From: Alnus glutinosa
Taxonomy: Eukaryota > Streptophyta > Magnoliopsida > Fagales > Betulaceae
Direction: 5' to 3'
DNA: 64,000 nt
Assembly (NCBI RefSeq): GCF_958979055.1
Contig: NC_084891.1
Coordinates: forward strand, 28,555,001-28,619,000
The notes beneath the pieces are model-generated. The model saw nothing but the letters and a program-made list of their open reading frames with translations, was not told the DNA's origin and searched no databases. This document shows positions 32,647-45,920 of this stretch, piece after piece (the stretch's first letter is position 1; the number at the start of each line of letters is the position of its first letter). The translations under genes and the position numbers were made by a program.

Positions 32647-35600
32647 ATGGAAGATACAGACAGCTGCAGTAGCAGAGCCGTGGATTTCGCGCCGACTCTT
32701 AGTCGGCAGCAGAGGCAGAAGCTCGATGTGTACAATCAAGTTCTTCATCGTCTCAGAGAGTTGAGCTTCGCAGAGACCAGTCTTCCTGGTTTTGAGGATG
32801 AGCTTTGGGCGCATTTTAATCGCCTCCCTGCTAGGTTCCCCAACCCTGACTTTACTATTTTTTGTTTTGTTAGATCATTAGCTGAATTATCAAAATTCAC
32901 CATTTTCACAACTGGTGATTAACTTCTTCTTTTTTTTATGTGTGAGAACTTAATTGTGGCTTTCAAGAATGGACCTCCATATCAATTATCAACGGTGTTG
33001 ATGTTTTGGAGTACTTACAATCAGAGCTGGTGTTTATGGGTCTAATTTTCTAATAATAGGTATGCATTGGATGTGAATTCCGAGAGGGCACAAGACGTTC
33101 TTACGCACAAAAGATTATTGCATATGGCACGCGACCCTGCCACCAGATATGCAATTGAAGTCCGAGTCGTGGAGGTAATTTATACGAGAAACTGTGCTTG
33201 GATCATTAGCAGCATCAAGAATTATTTGCTCTATGCATTTTTCTTCTGAATTTTCCTCTTTCTTTGTTCAAATATTAATTAAATTTACCATTTTTTGCTA
33301 TAAGCTTAACTTTTGGGATAAATGGTGATTTGACCGACTCTATTTCAGTCAAATTTTTGGGTCTAAGAGAGTTTGACCCACACATGAAGAGCAACGCTAG
33401 AATATTAATTGAATGATTAAATTCACCATTTACTATAAGTTTAAGCTTTTTGGAATAAGCGATGATTTAACCTTCTGTTATATAATTCATTATTTCCATT
33501 TATACTATGAAGTTTGACTACCGGGTTGATTTATAATTGGGCGCATTTCTGGAAATGGTTGGTTTTCTATAGGTCTCTTGAGGTGATTGACATTTTGACC
33601 ATGCAAAAAACTGGACGCAATTTTATTATAATTTCATTTTTCTATAACTTTTTTGTTTTTAAATCACTTGTGATTGGCCAATGCATCTTAACACATGCAG
33701 GTTCGTTTTTCTACTGGTGGCAATTGTAGTTATTCTTTTCATTCGAACTCTCAAAGAAAAGAGGATGCTCAATGTTCTGATCATTCCAGCGAAAAGTGGT
33801 ATGGTTAATTGACCTCCTTCTATTTCTTTAATGAGGATTATCAGTTCTTTAAAAACTCGTGTGATGGGGACACTGGATACAAGCCAGTGATTATACGTGT
33901 GTTTGGACCTAATATCGGAGGATGACCAGCCTTGAGAGCTGGAGATTTTACTTTTGGCACTTTGATTATGTCACATTTATTGTTATGTTATTTTTTATTT
34001 TTTCAGTTTTATATTATTTTATTTTTCAGACTTTGGGTTGTGTTAATTTAGTTGGGCTTTATATTATTTCAGTGTCACTAGGGTTAGGGTTTAATCCCTA
34101 GTCTATTTAAGCATAATTTTGTATTGTGGTAGGTAGCTTTTGATGAATAATATTTTGATAGACTGCATCATTGTGTATTCTAACTCGGACTTTTTCAGTG
34201 CTCATCCACCACCTGCCTTTGGTTCGTCAACTGATGTCGAACCAAATCTTGAAGTCAACCACTTGCATGTTCAAGATACGCAAAATGGCACGACTGATAT
34301 TCGTCTTTGTTCCCGGTAAAGAATTGTAAAAGGTTTTCTCCTGATTGTGAGATTTTTCTCTAATTGTCCTTAACATGATATTTTGTGGCCAATTATTGTA
34401 CTGTTCATATATTTTTGTCTTTCAAATTAGTGTTGAAAATTTGATAAGCAATTTTGACGTGGATACTTTATAGATATGAGTTGTAATACTGACATGGGTG
34501 CATTAGGTTTGGCAGGATTTTATAGGTTTTATTATACTAGATAGTTCAAGAAAAGAATAATTTCTGGTTCCATGCAATAGGTATGAAGTCTCTTCTGGAA
34601 AAGTAAATGAGAAGAGTTGGGAAAATTTCCAATCATACCATTGAAATTTTCAGGATCCCGACGGTAAAGTTTGAGGAGGAATAAGTCTTTCTAGTACGTA
34701 AGTTTTCTCCTACCAGAAGAAGTTGAGATCCGTGGCTTCATCAGAATATTCTCTCCTGGTTGGGGAAAACTACACATTTAACTCATACTGGTTTGTGACT
34801 TTGCTTTGAACAGTTATATATCCTTGGACCTTTCTTAGACATTACAATATGTATCCTATTATTTATACATTCTATTTTGTATGTATGAATTTCTTATGAT
34901 TTTTCTCTCATCTATATTCAACTTAATGTTTCTTGCTTTCTTTGTGGATGTTGAGATGTTCAAAATATTTTTACCATAAACAAAAAAAATTCATAGATTG
35001 CTGGAAGCTTTTATAGGTTTAGTTAATTAACGTTGTAATACTTTCCGAAATTTGTAGGGCAATGCATGAAATTACAATTTCAACAAACGACAAGCCCAAG
35101 CTTTTCAGTCAGGTAGCTGACCTCTCTCTCTATCTCTCTCTCATAGGGAGCATGTTGAACTTTAAATGTCTTGAACCATTTCTTGGAATCATCTGTGTTG
35201 TATACCTTCCAATGTCCACTGTTTTCAGCATCAGAAAGATATCCAGGATAGCTCGAATTCTTATTTTAGCATTATTTCTTTAGATGTGTGCTGTATCATA
35301 TGTGGTGTGTGAATATTCTTGACATTTATGAGATTAAAATTTGAGAACAAGGTGATAAATATATTGCACAAGAGAGATTTGTGTTTGAAGCTGCTAATGT
35401 GGAGCTCCTAGGCGGTTCTATTCAGTGGAACATGAGCTTTACTAGAGAGGCGCATGATTAGGAGGTGGGTGTTTTTGCGTATTTCCTACAATTCTTGCAT
35501 TCAGTTACAATGAGAAGAGGTAGTGAAGATAAGCTTTGGTGGGTTCCCAAAAGAGGTATTTTCAAGGTTAAGTCATTCTTCTGGTCTTTGTGTTTTGAAG

Positions 35601-38600
35601 GGAGTCGCTTTCCTTGGAAGAGCGTGTGGCAGACCCAGGTCCCTTTTAGGGCAGTTTTTTTTTTTTTTTTTCGCATGGTTGGCAGCTTTAGGCAAAATTC
35701 TTACTTTGGATAATCTCAAGAAACAACGTGTTATAGTTATAGATAGATGTTGCATGTGTAAGAGAGATGGAGAATATGTGGACCATCTTCTTCTTCATTG
35801 TGATGCGGCTTCTGCTTTGTGGAGTGTTCTCTTTAACCTCTTCGGGATGTCTTGGGTTATGCCTAGACGGGTTATCAATTTGTTTGCGTGTTGGTGGTCT
35901 GTTGGAAGGCTTAGGAGTGCTGCGGTGTGGAAAATGGTGCCCACTTGCATTTTTTGGACTATTTGGAGGGAGATGAATAATAAGAGCTTTGAGGATTTGG
36001 AGAGATCCTTGGAGGATATTATTTACTCTTTCTTCCATACTTTGTACCTTTGGATTGCGGCCTTTGTGTCTCATCTGTCTATTAGTTATGATAATTTTCT
36101 TGTTCGCTTTTATCTTTTTAGTTAGTGTCTCTTGTATATTACCGGTGTACTTAGGGGCGCCTTACGGTTTTAATAAGATTGGTTTATTACTTATCAAAAA
36201 AAAAATTATGTTTGATGCTGCTAATGGACATTATTGTTTTGAAGGCTGGAATTCTACAATTTGCTTCAGTAATGTAACATTAGATCCATACCCCTTACTG
36301 GACCTGATTTGAATCACTTTCTGGTTGCTATTTAGAAATGCTTTGATATTTTGCTGTTGAGTTTCTTGTACTTATACAATTAAATAAAAAAAAATTTAAA
36401 ACCCACCTGCTGCGTTTCATTCATCTTATGCTTAATTTGTTCTGTCCAACTTTAGTGCTCTATCTTTGACTCTATTGTTTCTTTTTCACTCGTCCTTCTT
36501 GATGCCCTTCTTTCACCATGCTTATTTTATGGACATTTTTGTTATGTTCTCAATGTTGTGCGGCAGAAGGCTTGGTTGGTGTTTTTACATTTCATAGTAG
36601 TTTTTGGTATATTGATAGTTATCAGTTAATTGCAGAACACTAAAGAAGCACCTCTCCCCTTCATCCATCATGTTCTAGTTACATAATCCTCCGTTTCTTT
36701 TTAGTCTCCTGCCTGCCCACCGTCCTGAGGATTTATTTACCACTAAGATTTACTTTCTTCTTGTTCTTTCCTAGTTTTATTGAATTTCTGTCTATATATG
36801 TTGCCAAGTCCTGATTTTATTTACAATTTTTTGAATTTTCAATGTCCACTAAATACATATTATGGTGGATCTCACTCCATATGTTTCGATCCGTTGTTCA
36901 CAAGTTACAGAAACATCTACTTCTTTGTGCCCTTACCCTTCTTTCATACGTATCTTTGTCACCGCCAAAGCATGTTCTCTGTAATTCATATGCCGTAAGA
37001 CACAGATTGCAACAGATCAGGCTTCTGCAAGATCTGATGGTGGATAGAATAGTTGATTTGATACTTATATGTGGAACTTCCAAAAGTAATTTACTAGTAA
37101 GATATTCTATCTATATCAATACTATCTATATTAATATTTTTTCCTTTTTTTTTTCAGTTACTATTTAAACTTTTGATGGTACTTATAAAAAAAAAAACTA
37201 TTTAAACTTTTGATGGTGCATTTTCAGTTGAGTTCCTTACTGTCTGATGTTGGGCTGAACATTCAAGAAGCACATGCTTTTTCCACTACAGATGGCTACT
37301 CTTTGGATGTTTTTGTTGTTGATGGCTGGGCACTTGAGGTATTTCTTTACTTGTTCTCATTTTCTTGATTTTTAATATTTTTTCATCAATTGATTACTAG
37401 TCCTAGGGAAGAATATTCATTTATCTCATGGAATCAATTCAAATATGCGTTGCTTAAATGCTTAATAGTGACTTTATACAATTGATTGAACATAAATATT
37501 TTATTCATATGTTGTCATTTGTCAGTCTTAATGGGTTGTTATTATGAGCTTTCAAGTTTCAGTGTGGTTTTCTTAAATTATTGAAGAAAATATAGTTACA
37601 TTCTCTATTTCTGTCTCTTCTGTAATTCCTTGTGAACTACTTGACTGATATGCATGTTCTATGTTTATAGGAGACCGAGCAGCTTAGAAATACACTGCTA
37701 AAGAAATTACCAAGAATTGAGGTATCCCCTCTACAGACTACTTGTTGGAACAATTTACATTGTTCAAAGATGGATGTTCCCCTCTTCCTTCCCCCTCCTA
37801 CAAAATTTTTATTATTTTTTAAGGCATTAAAATTAAACATACTTCTTATCAGCTTTAGTTCTACTAGTTGATATAAAATCCTAGAGTAAGATTATTTCTG
37901 CAGGCAAGTGTTCAATTTGTTCATACCCTATTTGAAGTGTTTAATAGGGAGTGTTCATGCTTGATAATGCTCATTTTCGCCTTTGTTAATGTTATTATTA
38001 TATAAGCTACCATGAGAATATTAACATACTGAAAAGAAGAGGTATTTTAGAGGAAACTCATCATTAAGTGTTGCAAAGTTGTGGCTGTTTCATTCCTTAG
38101 TTGTCCAAGTGCCAACCTTTATCTACCTTTCTTTTCAGGTCTTACGTTTAATAAGATGATTTTAGGTCCCTACACTAAAGCTGGGAAGAATTGCATTCTT
38201 TAAAACTAAGTTTGATTACCTTTTAGTTACTAGAAGTTTTGAATTTCAATTTATAATGAACAAATGAGTCACCCAAGCACAATAAACTTATTGTTAAAAG
38301 AGATCAAGAACATGAATGTGGAAATTGATATGTGTTTAGTTTCCCAATCATGGCTACTACTGCCATTCACTTGAAAACTTGTATCAGTCATTGCTGCTAG
38401 CTACTTGAGTTTCATTTATGATCCAACAAGACAATTCCAGATAACTGCAGTTTTAGTTGCCTTAATAGATTGTGTTAATTCAGGATGAGTTTCTATATGT
38501 TATGACACTGAAGGCTGAAAAAATAACACATTTAACTTTAAGATTTGTGTGTGAATATTACCAACCACGACATGTCCCCATCTTGCTTGATATAGTTAAA

Positions 38601-41600
38601 TCTGTGATCACCAAGTATCCTGCTTCTGTGAATAATTTACATTGTTCTGATGCCAGTGCTTCCTAATTGAGGTTTCTGATAGATGACAAAAGAGGACTTA
38701 GAGCTTTCTTGGAAATTGGAAAATGGTAGACATGTAATTAGTAGTGAGTTATTGTTACTGTTTCGAGACAAAAGAAAGCAAATTTTATAGATACATATTC
38801 CAGAAAAAGTTATGAAATTTGCACCCGAGAATTTGTAGAGGTGGAAAAAAGGAAGTGAGAGCAATTGTTATTGGTTAATCTTAGAATGAAATGAACGAAA
38901 ATTATCTCAGAAGGGTTGATAAATCGTGAATCATATGAAAATGATAAACAACAATCTGCTTTTACCAGGAGATAGGTTCTGGACACTAGCCCTTTATGCA
39001 GGGTCACTTGAATTTCCTAATTACTGCTCAAAACTAGCATCCATTATCATTAAATTTCTCTATGGTAGGACAAAAACAGAATTTGCATCATTAAAAGGTA
39101 AACCGTTATACTTTGGCTTAAATTGAGTTAGGATTGAAAGCTCATATCTGTACTCTTCTGTTTTTCTGTTATCATAACCAACTTTTTTTGTGATAAATAT
39201 CAAATCTAGTAGGAATCACTGTACAAGGAGTCCTTACATGTCTGATCTTTGATCATCTTTTCATACCGTGCTAACCTATGCAAATTGAGTGATACTAAAA
39301 GTTATGAATGCTTACTGCATCTAATTAGATCTGATATCTTGGGAGTGAACCTTGGTTGAAATGTCATCAGGTTCCTGTTGCTGGGGAGCAAGAGCAAACT
39401 GGGATCAAGTTTATCTCTAATAATGTAAATGTATCCACTAGCGGAATCAATGTCTGGGAAATTGATACAAGCCTGTTGAAATATGAAAAGAAAATTGCAT
39501 CTGTCTCATTTTGTGACTTGTGAGTATTTTCATTCTTTATAGCTGTTATCTGTTTGTTTGAGTATTCCTTGAATAGTATGATTGTGATTCATGCAGGTAT
39601 AAAGGTACCTTTTGTAATCAAGATGTGGCAATTAAAGTTCTGAGGGCGGAGCACTTAAATGAAAAAATGCAGAGGGAATTTGCTCAAGAAGCCTATATTA
39701 TGAGGTTTGTTCTGTCATATCTTGTTTCTTCCACAAGCACTACTTTCATCATCATCTTTCTCTTCTGTGTTTTCCCTCCTTCACAATTTATGTTTATTTA
39801 TCAGGGAGGCTTTCTTGAATGGTGTTCATTTGTTACTATAATGAACACATCCCTCAATTTACTAGTAATATTCTAATCATTTTGCTTGTTAGGTCATTGA
39901 ATGTTTTTGTAATATCCCTCAATCAAGTGATATAGTGGTTGAATAGAGAGAGAGAGAGAGAGACAGAGAGAGAGACAGAGAGAGAGAGAGATTTATGTTG
40001 TTATTGGCAAGTTATGCATCACTTGATGTGATTCAACATATTCTCCTTGTCATCATTTCCTTTTACTAGAATGTAATATGAGACTGAATTTTTTCCATAA
40101 TTTTCATAAATATTGACTTTGGTTGTTAAGTAATATAATTTCAATTTATAAAGAAACTGAGCAGTTCATTATGTTATGCTTCTTCTTTTTTTCTTTTTGT
40201 TGTTGTCAATCTTTTGAAATTCCACAACTCTGGATGGAGGGTCTTCTATATTTACTTTTTATCATGCTTAGTCAGTATTTTCAAGGATCTTTATGAAAAG
40301 AAAGGCTCTTATCCATAGCCTACTCTTAGATATATAATTTTCCTTTTCACTCTCTCAATTCTTCTTTTGAAACTTGCAGGAATTTCCGGCACAAGAATGT
40401 TATTCAATTCATCGGGGCATGTACGAGTCCTCCAGGGCTGTGTCTTGTCACGGGTAACTTTAATTTTTTTATGCTACATGCTCTGATTTATTCTTTAGTT
40501 ATAAAATTTTGATTTTGAATATTTGATTGGTATATTTTTGTTGCAGTATTCCTTTGTTTATTTGTTTGTATATTTTTTTCCTTGCTCAAATTTGTTTGTT
40601 TCTTTCTCAGAATACATGTCTGGTGGAAGCATGTACGACTTCCTGCATAAACAAAAGAGTGTTTTGACACTTCCATCCTTGATCAGAGTAGCCATTGATG
40701 TTTCTGAGGGAATGAACTACTTGCACCAAAATAATATAATCCATCGGGATCTGAAAGCTGCCAATCTTTTGATTGATGGAAATGGAGTAAGAGATCTACA
40801 TTTTTATTTTTTTTGCTTTTAAAATCTATTTGTGTTTAGAGAGATTGTTGCATACTGGTCCTCTGCTTCAGAACCATCATAGCTGATGATGACATGGGTA
40901 AGCATTCGTGTCGAATGGATGCTCGAACCCTAGTTGACTTGTTTGCTTAAATTCAAAGACAGCTGTGTCCACTCTTTTATTTATTTTTTTGTTCTCACAT
41001 AAGTGACATCTATGTCTACTGAAAATAAAAGGGATAGATTTAACTATGATTTTGTCTCATAACTTAAAATTTTTACTAGTGACCCCTGATTGAAAATAGC
41101 CCTGAATTGCAGATAGCATGTTAGGATGTTAATCGACATTAATTTAAGTTTAATAGGGACTTAAAAGGTGGGGTTCAAATTACAATTTTCTTGAATGATG
41201 TGTTTTACAAGCATGAGAGCTTATTAGTATTAATGGATTGATAAAAAAAAAGAAGGCAATATTTATTATCACCAATTTTTTTATAGCCCATGTTTTCCTT
41301 TTAGATTAATATTCACTTTTCTTTAGGCTTTAAGAGTAGAGGGTAGCCACATGCTCGCTTGTCCTTGATTAATTTCTTCTTCTAGATAGGAGCTTTTCTG
41401 AAGTTGTTTTATGGCTGTACATAGATTTAAGGCTGGTCTAAGTTTCTATCTACTAAATTTCCAAAAACCTTTTTGTACCAGGTTGTCAAGGTTGCTGATT
41501 TTGGCGTTGCTAGAATGCAAGCGCAATCTGGTGTTATGACTGCAGAAACTGGAACATATCGTTGGATGGCTCCAGAGGTCTGATTCTATAGATACGTATA

Positions 41601-43516
41601 TTCATGGCTTTTGAACCTTATTACTTGATAGCAAAGGATATTAGCCAGACAAAAGTTTCTAGTTCTTATAGCTTTCAATTGAGTTTCCAAGTAAGGCAAT
41701 TGTACTATGTAAATGCCTTTTTTCCTTATGCAATTCCTGCAATACAAATAGGAATATGGTTTGCAGGAAAATATCATCTTTTTATTGCATAAAACCCTAA
41801 AAGATTGGGAAACATAAAAACAGGTAGAGAGAGAGAGAGAGAGAGAGAGATGAAAATGTTCCAAACGATGAGATAAGGGCTTGGAATTTGGTTTTAAACA
41901 ATGTACGAATAGATTAATGATTGGACTATGACATTTTATAAATTAAATTAATTGAAAACAAATAAATAAAATATTTTGTAAAATATATCAAAATCTACTG
42001 AGAAATATCCAAAAAAACAAAACAATTCAAATCAAATTTTTAGAACTTATATAAGGAAATAACAAAGCATAGACAAGCAAATCATGGTCTGACTGATCAA
42101 ATGGTTAAGACCCCTGGGTTGATGGTTTTTGCCGGTTTTTGATAAGTGCAGTTTTAAGGGGTTGACCGTACCAGTATAGGTCCCAGTTAGCAGTTGACCA
42201 GGATGAACCATCTAGTCTGCTTCATTTTTTAGAACCATAGACATGAGTCTTAGAGATGGCAGTCTATCAGCAAGAGACAAACTGATATAATAGATATAGA
42301 GTGGGATATAGTTTTGTTGAGTAGTGGATATCTTGATAGCTTTTTTACTTTTAAAAGTTAATACATGGATTTGTTCAATACTTTCATGGGTTTGCTAGTG
42401 TATATGGCTGAAAAAGATAATGTTGCATGGCTTAATTGATGACGATGATGATTATTATGTGCCTTTGGTAGCTTCCCCAGCTATCTGACATGTTTGTTTG
42501 GTGTTGATGCATGGAAGCTCATTGAACATAAAGCGTATGATCACAAAGTTGATGTCTTCAGCTTTGGAGTTTTACTGTGGGAGCTGCTTACACGAAAGGT
42601 AGTGAGTCACCTTTTTTGTGGGGGCAAAGAAAATATAGCTCTCTTCAGATAGTTGTTTTGCTATCTCTTCACTTCTACAGTTTGATGGTTGCCCAGAAAT
42701 CATATGAATCATCTGTGTTTTCTGACTTAAATGCCAGCTTCCATATGAGCACTTGACCCCATTACAAGCAGCAGTTGGTGTGGTCCAGAAGGTATTCCTC
42801 TACTAAATATTGACATTGTATATTAAATTTTGTGAATCTTCTTCTGCCCCAACAAGGGGTTTTTTTTATTTATTTTTTTTTTTTTTTTTTTTTTTTTTTA
42901 TTATTATTTTTTATTTATTTGTGGTCTACATAAATTTTAGCTGATCTCCTCTTTTCACCCATAACCAACAATAATATAAGAACTGCTACTAGCCCATGAA
43001 CCTTTGTTCATTAAGAGGGTGACACACCTGCTTAACCTCCATGGCTACAAAGAAGAATTTTTGGTCCAAACTGAATAATGTGTGCTTGCTAGTATAAATA
43101 AGAGTGTAGATTAGTCTATTTCTTACTTTTTGAGATAATTTAAAAGTCACTAATGAAGGTAGCTGACATTGCAAGATAATGGAAATTATTAGGAGCACTT
43201 TCAATTAAGAAATGATTTGGTGACATGAATTTCAGGGTCTGAGGCCTACAATCCCGGCCGATACTCATCCAAAGCTTGTGGAACTGCTCGAGAGATGTTG
43301 GCAGCAAGATCCATCTTTGAGACCAGAATTCTCAGAAATTGTACAAATTTTGCAGCACATGGCCAAGATGGTATAGAAAATTCTCAATCATTTTTCTTCC
43401 ACTCTGGGGTTTTAGGAACTTTTGTTATCTTGTAACAGGTTGAGGACGAGAGAATGGACCGGCAGAAGCGCAAATCATCTAGAAGACTATCTGCTTTTGG
43501 GCAGAGCAGCCATTGA
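32647..43516 (+). CDS. ACT-domain serine/threonine/tyrosine protein kinase (STY8/17/46 group) with degenerate glycine loop
   Basis: Family members are cytosolic kinases that phosphorylate chloroplast transit peptides. I read 16 exons: 32647-32834, 33060-33174, 33701-33798, 34199-34315, 35058-35112, 37230-37338 (left edge uncertain by 2 bases), 37671-37721, 39371-39519, 39597-39704, 40380-40453, 40611-40786, 41482-41577, 42518-42598, 42738-42791, 43236-43370 and 43439-43516; about 561 residues, normal length. The ACT domain starts at [17 protein letters not shown]. Kinase landmarks: Lys in VAIKVL, Glu in [20 protein letters not shown] in [11 protein letters not shown] in RWMAPE. The loop that reads ASGSYGDL in relatives is ASVSFCDL, so no glycine of GxGxxG remains. 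Start at 32647 matches the family; an in-frame ATG at 32590 would add 19 residues. A LINE fragment lies in intron 5. Confidence 0.93.
35400..36208 (+). mobile_element. 5'-truncated LINE (L1-type) fragment in kinase intron 5
   Basis: An 809-bp insertion with an 18-bp target duplication (TGTTTGAAGCTGCTAATG at 35382-35399 and a copy with one mismatch at 36209-36226) and a 3' A-run. It holds the end of a reverse-transcriptase [12 protein letters not shown]...WKSVWQ, then [20 protein letters not shown], the zinc-binding (zf-RVT) domain, and [11 protein letters not shown] near the C-terminus. The frame changes at the T-run near 35657-35671, so the ORF is broken. Same orientation as the gene. Confidence 0.9.
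37146..37220. repeat. 22-bp direct repeat at an intron 3' end
   Basis: ACTATTTAAACTTTTGATGG occurs twice, separated by an A-run, just before the acceptor of kinase exon 6. Confidence 0.8.
39944..39991. repeat. (GA)n tract in kinase intron 9
   Basis: GA repeat interrupted by two GACA units. Confidence 0.9.
41825..41851. repeat. (GA)n tract in kinase intron 12
   Basis: About 13 GA units. Confidence 0.9.
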
Positions 43517-44132
43517 AGCGGCAAGTGAGAAGGCTGTTTATAACACACTAACGATCTTATTTCACTTTATATTTTCTTGATTTGGTACATAGTTTTGTAA
43601 ATCTAATTATGACTAGTGCATCATCCAAACACTTTTGTCAGCCGAACCATGGAAATGCTGTTCAGTTTGTCACACACAGACACCATATGTTAATAAGAAA
43701 ATTGCTAAACTGTCTAGAAACTAGTTCTCATTGTTATCGATTTATTTTATAAGCTTGGTTAGTAAAATTTGGATTAGTTATATTCGCTTGAATGAAATTT
43801 GGTATGCCCATGCTTGAATAGTTAACCCATTCGCTTCGTCCATTAGCTTTTTATTTTTCCCGAGTGCCTTTAAACTATGGCGATCAAGAATAGAAAGAGA
43901 AATGTTAAAAATTATATTTTTATTCGACTTGTTGATGTGGTATTGTTAACTAGCTTTTGGGTCTCCCATTGTTTTTTTTAAAAAAAATAATAATAAAAAA
44001 AAAATCTAATGGTTGATTGACAATGTCACAACAACATAATGTGATAAAAGCGAGATAAAAAATCTGGTGTATTGCATTACTCGAATTGAAATTATCAAAT
44101 TTTCACAAGTAGCTACCTCTTGCAAAATTTTA
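43517..44132. other. Kinase 3' UTR and spacer
   Basis: No gene. The first 250 bases are probably 3' UTR; the rest is AT-rich. Confidence 0.5.
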
Positions 44133-44141
44133 TGAAATGGA

Positions 44142-44672
44142 GGGATAGTTGTATCACTGGTCTTTGGGGTTGACTTAAATTACAAATCACTCCTTGTGAT
44201 ACAAAAAGTTTATGGAGAGTTCCTGTGGTAAACTATAATTATGAATCATTCCATGAACTCATTTTTCGTCCATAAAATTAACAGATTTCGTTAATTTGTC
44301 ACGTCATACCTAATAGGAAATCGACATGTGGTCACCTCAGGCCTAGGGGACGCCGTCACCCCCCAAACGTGGCCAGGCCACCCTCGGTAACCACCCCTTT
44401 ACTATTTTCTATTTTTTTTAAAAATAAAATAAAATAAAATAATTTTTAAGTTTTATTTATTTATAATTTTTTTATTGTAATAGACACGTGTCGATTACTT
44501 ATTGGGTATGACATGACAAACTAACGAAATCTATTAGCTTAGTGGACGAAAACAGGTTTAGGGAGTGATTCATAATTATAATTTATTACAAGGATCTTCA
44601 ATGAACTTTTTCTACCACAGGGAGTAATTTGTAATTTAGGCCAACTCCTGTGACCAATAGTGCAATTATCCC
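44142..44672. mobile_element. MULE-type MITE with long terminal inverted repeats
   Basis: 531 bp with arms of about 110 bases: left GGGATAGTTGTATCACTGGT, right reverse-complemented GGGATAATTGCACTATTGGT, then TTAAATTACAAATCACTCC / CTAAATTACAAATTACTCC. The flanking 9-mers TGAAATGGA (44133-44141) and TAAAATGGA (44673-44681) differ at one base. This GGGATAATTGCAC start is a widespread plant Mutator-type MITE. The core has the ggccaggccaccc block seen in other debris of this window. Confidence 0.85.
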
Positions 44673-44939
44673 TAAAATGGAGATGTGATGAAGACTAAGT
44701 TTGAAATAACAAGCTAACTAATCAACTGTTAAAATTTTCTAGCAACATTTGAAATTTTCATTCTTCGGTGAACTATTCTCTATTTTTTCTTCAATCCAGT
44801 TTATTAAATTGAGATTTATTTTTAGAACACGTAATTCTTGCATGTTTTATTAAAACTGCATGTAAGAGTCACATACTCTAAAGACCAACCGATATTACTG
44901 AATTGAGAAATTTCTTTCAATTTGGAGGAAAATTAGGAC

Positions 44940-45549
44940 CAGGGGCGGATCTCTTTTAGGGCCAGTAGGGGCTGTGGCCCCTGCTGGCTGCTAAAACAAA
45001 AAAAAAAATTACTACTTATTTTTGGCTTGCAAACTTGCACTCTTGTAGTTGGCCCCACCAAAGTACTATTTAGACTTTAGTCTACTTTCCACCCAAGTGT
45101 GAGGATGAGTCTTAGATGTCAAAGCAACAATTAAAGCCCCAAGTCAGAGTCACGTTCAAATTTTTTTTTTTCTCCATTAGTCCATACAACCATCCGGTCC
45201 ATCCCCATAGCCATACACCATACTTGTAGGCACTAGTTTAGCATGACAGTCGACAGACGACTGGTGGACAGCACCTCAACGGCTCAAGAAGACAGGAAAT
45301 AAGAAAACAAGAAATGGCATATAGACCTCATGAAAAAGAAAAAAGAAAAAGAAAAAGAAAAAGAAAAGTACTTCTAAAAGAAAAAGAGACAAAGTCACGT
45401 ACTCACAAATACGAAACATAAAATCTTCTGGTGTGGGTGCAGGGTGTTCCTGCCTGTAGTGGAAAAGAAAGTCTCCTGCTGGGAGTGAAATTGTGGAAAC
45501 TGGCATTTAGTGCATTACAGGGAAGGTATTTTTTTTTGAGTGTTCTATG

Positions 45550-45582
<33 letters not shown>

Positions 45583-45912
45583 TTGGTTTTGATGTTTACT
45601 GGTATTGAAGAGGGAAGAGGTTTTTCACCATTTTTGGGCACTGCTTCTCCACTAAGCTCAGTAGACAATAGTGCTGGTTTTGTCTACAAGGTAATCTTAA
45701 ATCTCTCTATTCAAAAGCGTATCATGGTTTAGAGTTGTGATGATTTCACTCGATCAAATTTTTGCTGGTTGTAAAGATACTATATATGATATATCAAGTT
45801 AAGGTGTGGAAGACCAGAATAAATGGTTTTTCAGATTTTTTTAGTTTTGGATTATAACATTTTTTTTTTTTAATTTGGCCCCCCCAAATTCTCAAGGCTG
45901 GGTCCACTGCTG
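44940..45912. mobile_element. Non-autonomous hAT element upstream of the MSL10-like gene
   Basis: Perfect 8-bp target duplication ATTAGGAC (44932-44939 and 45913-45920). Ends CAGGGGCGGATC and, reverse-complemented, CAGCAGTGGACC. 973 bp; the interior is AT-rich with a GAAAAA repeat at 45335-45366 and poly-T runs, and has no transposase. Confidence 0.85.
45335..45366. repeat. (GAAAAA)n simple repeat
   Basis: Short hexanucleotide-like repeat inside the hAT element. Confidence 0.85.
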
Positions 45913-45920
45913 ATTAGGAC

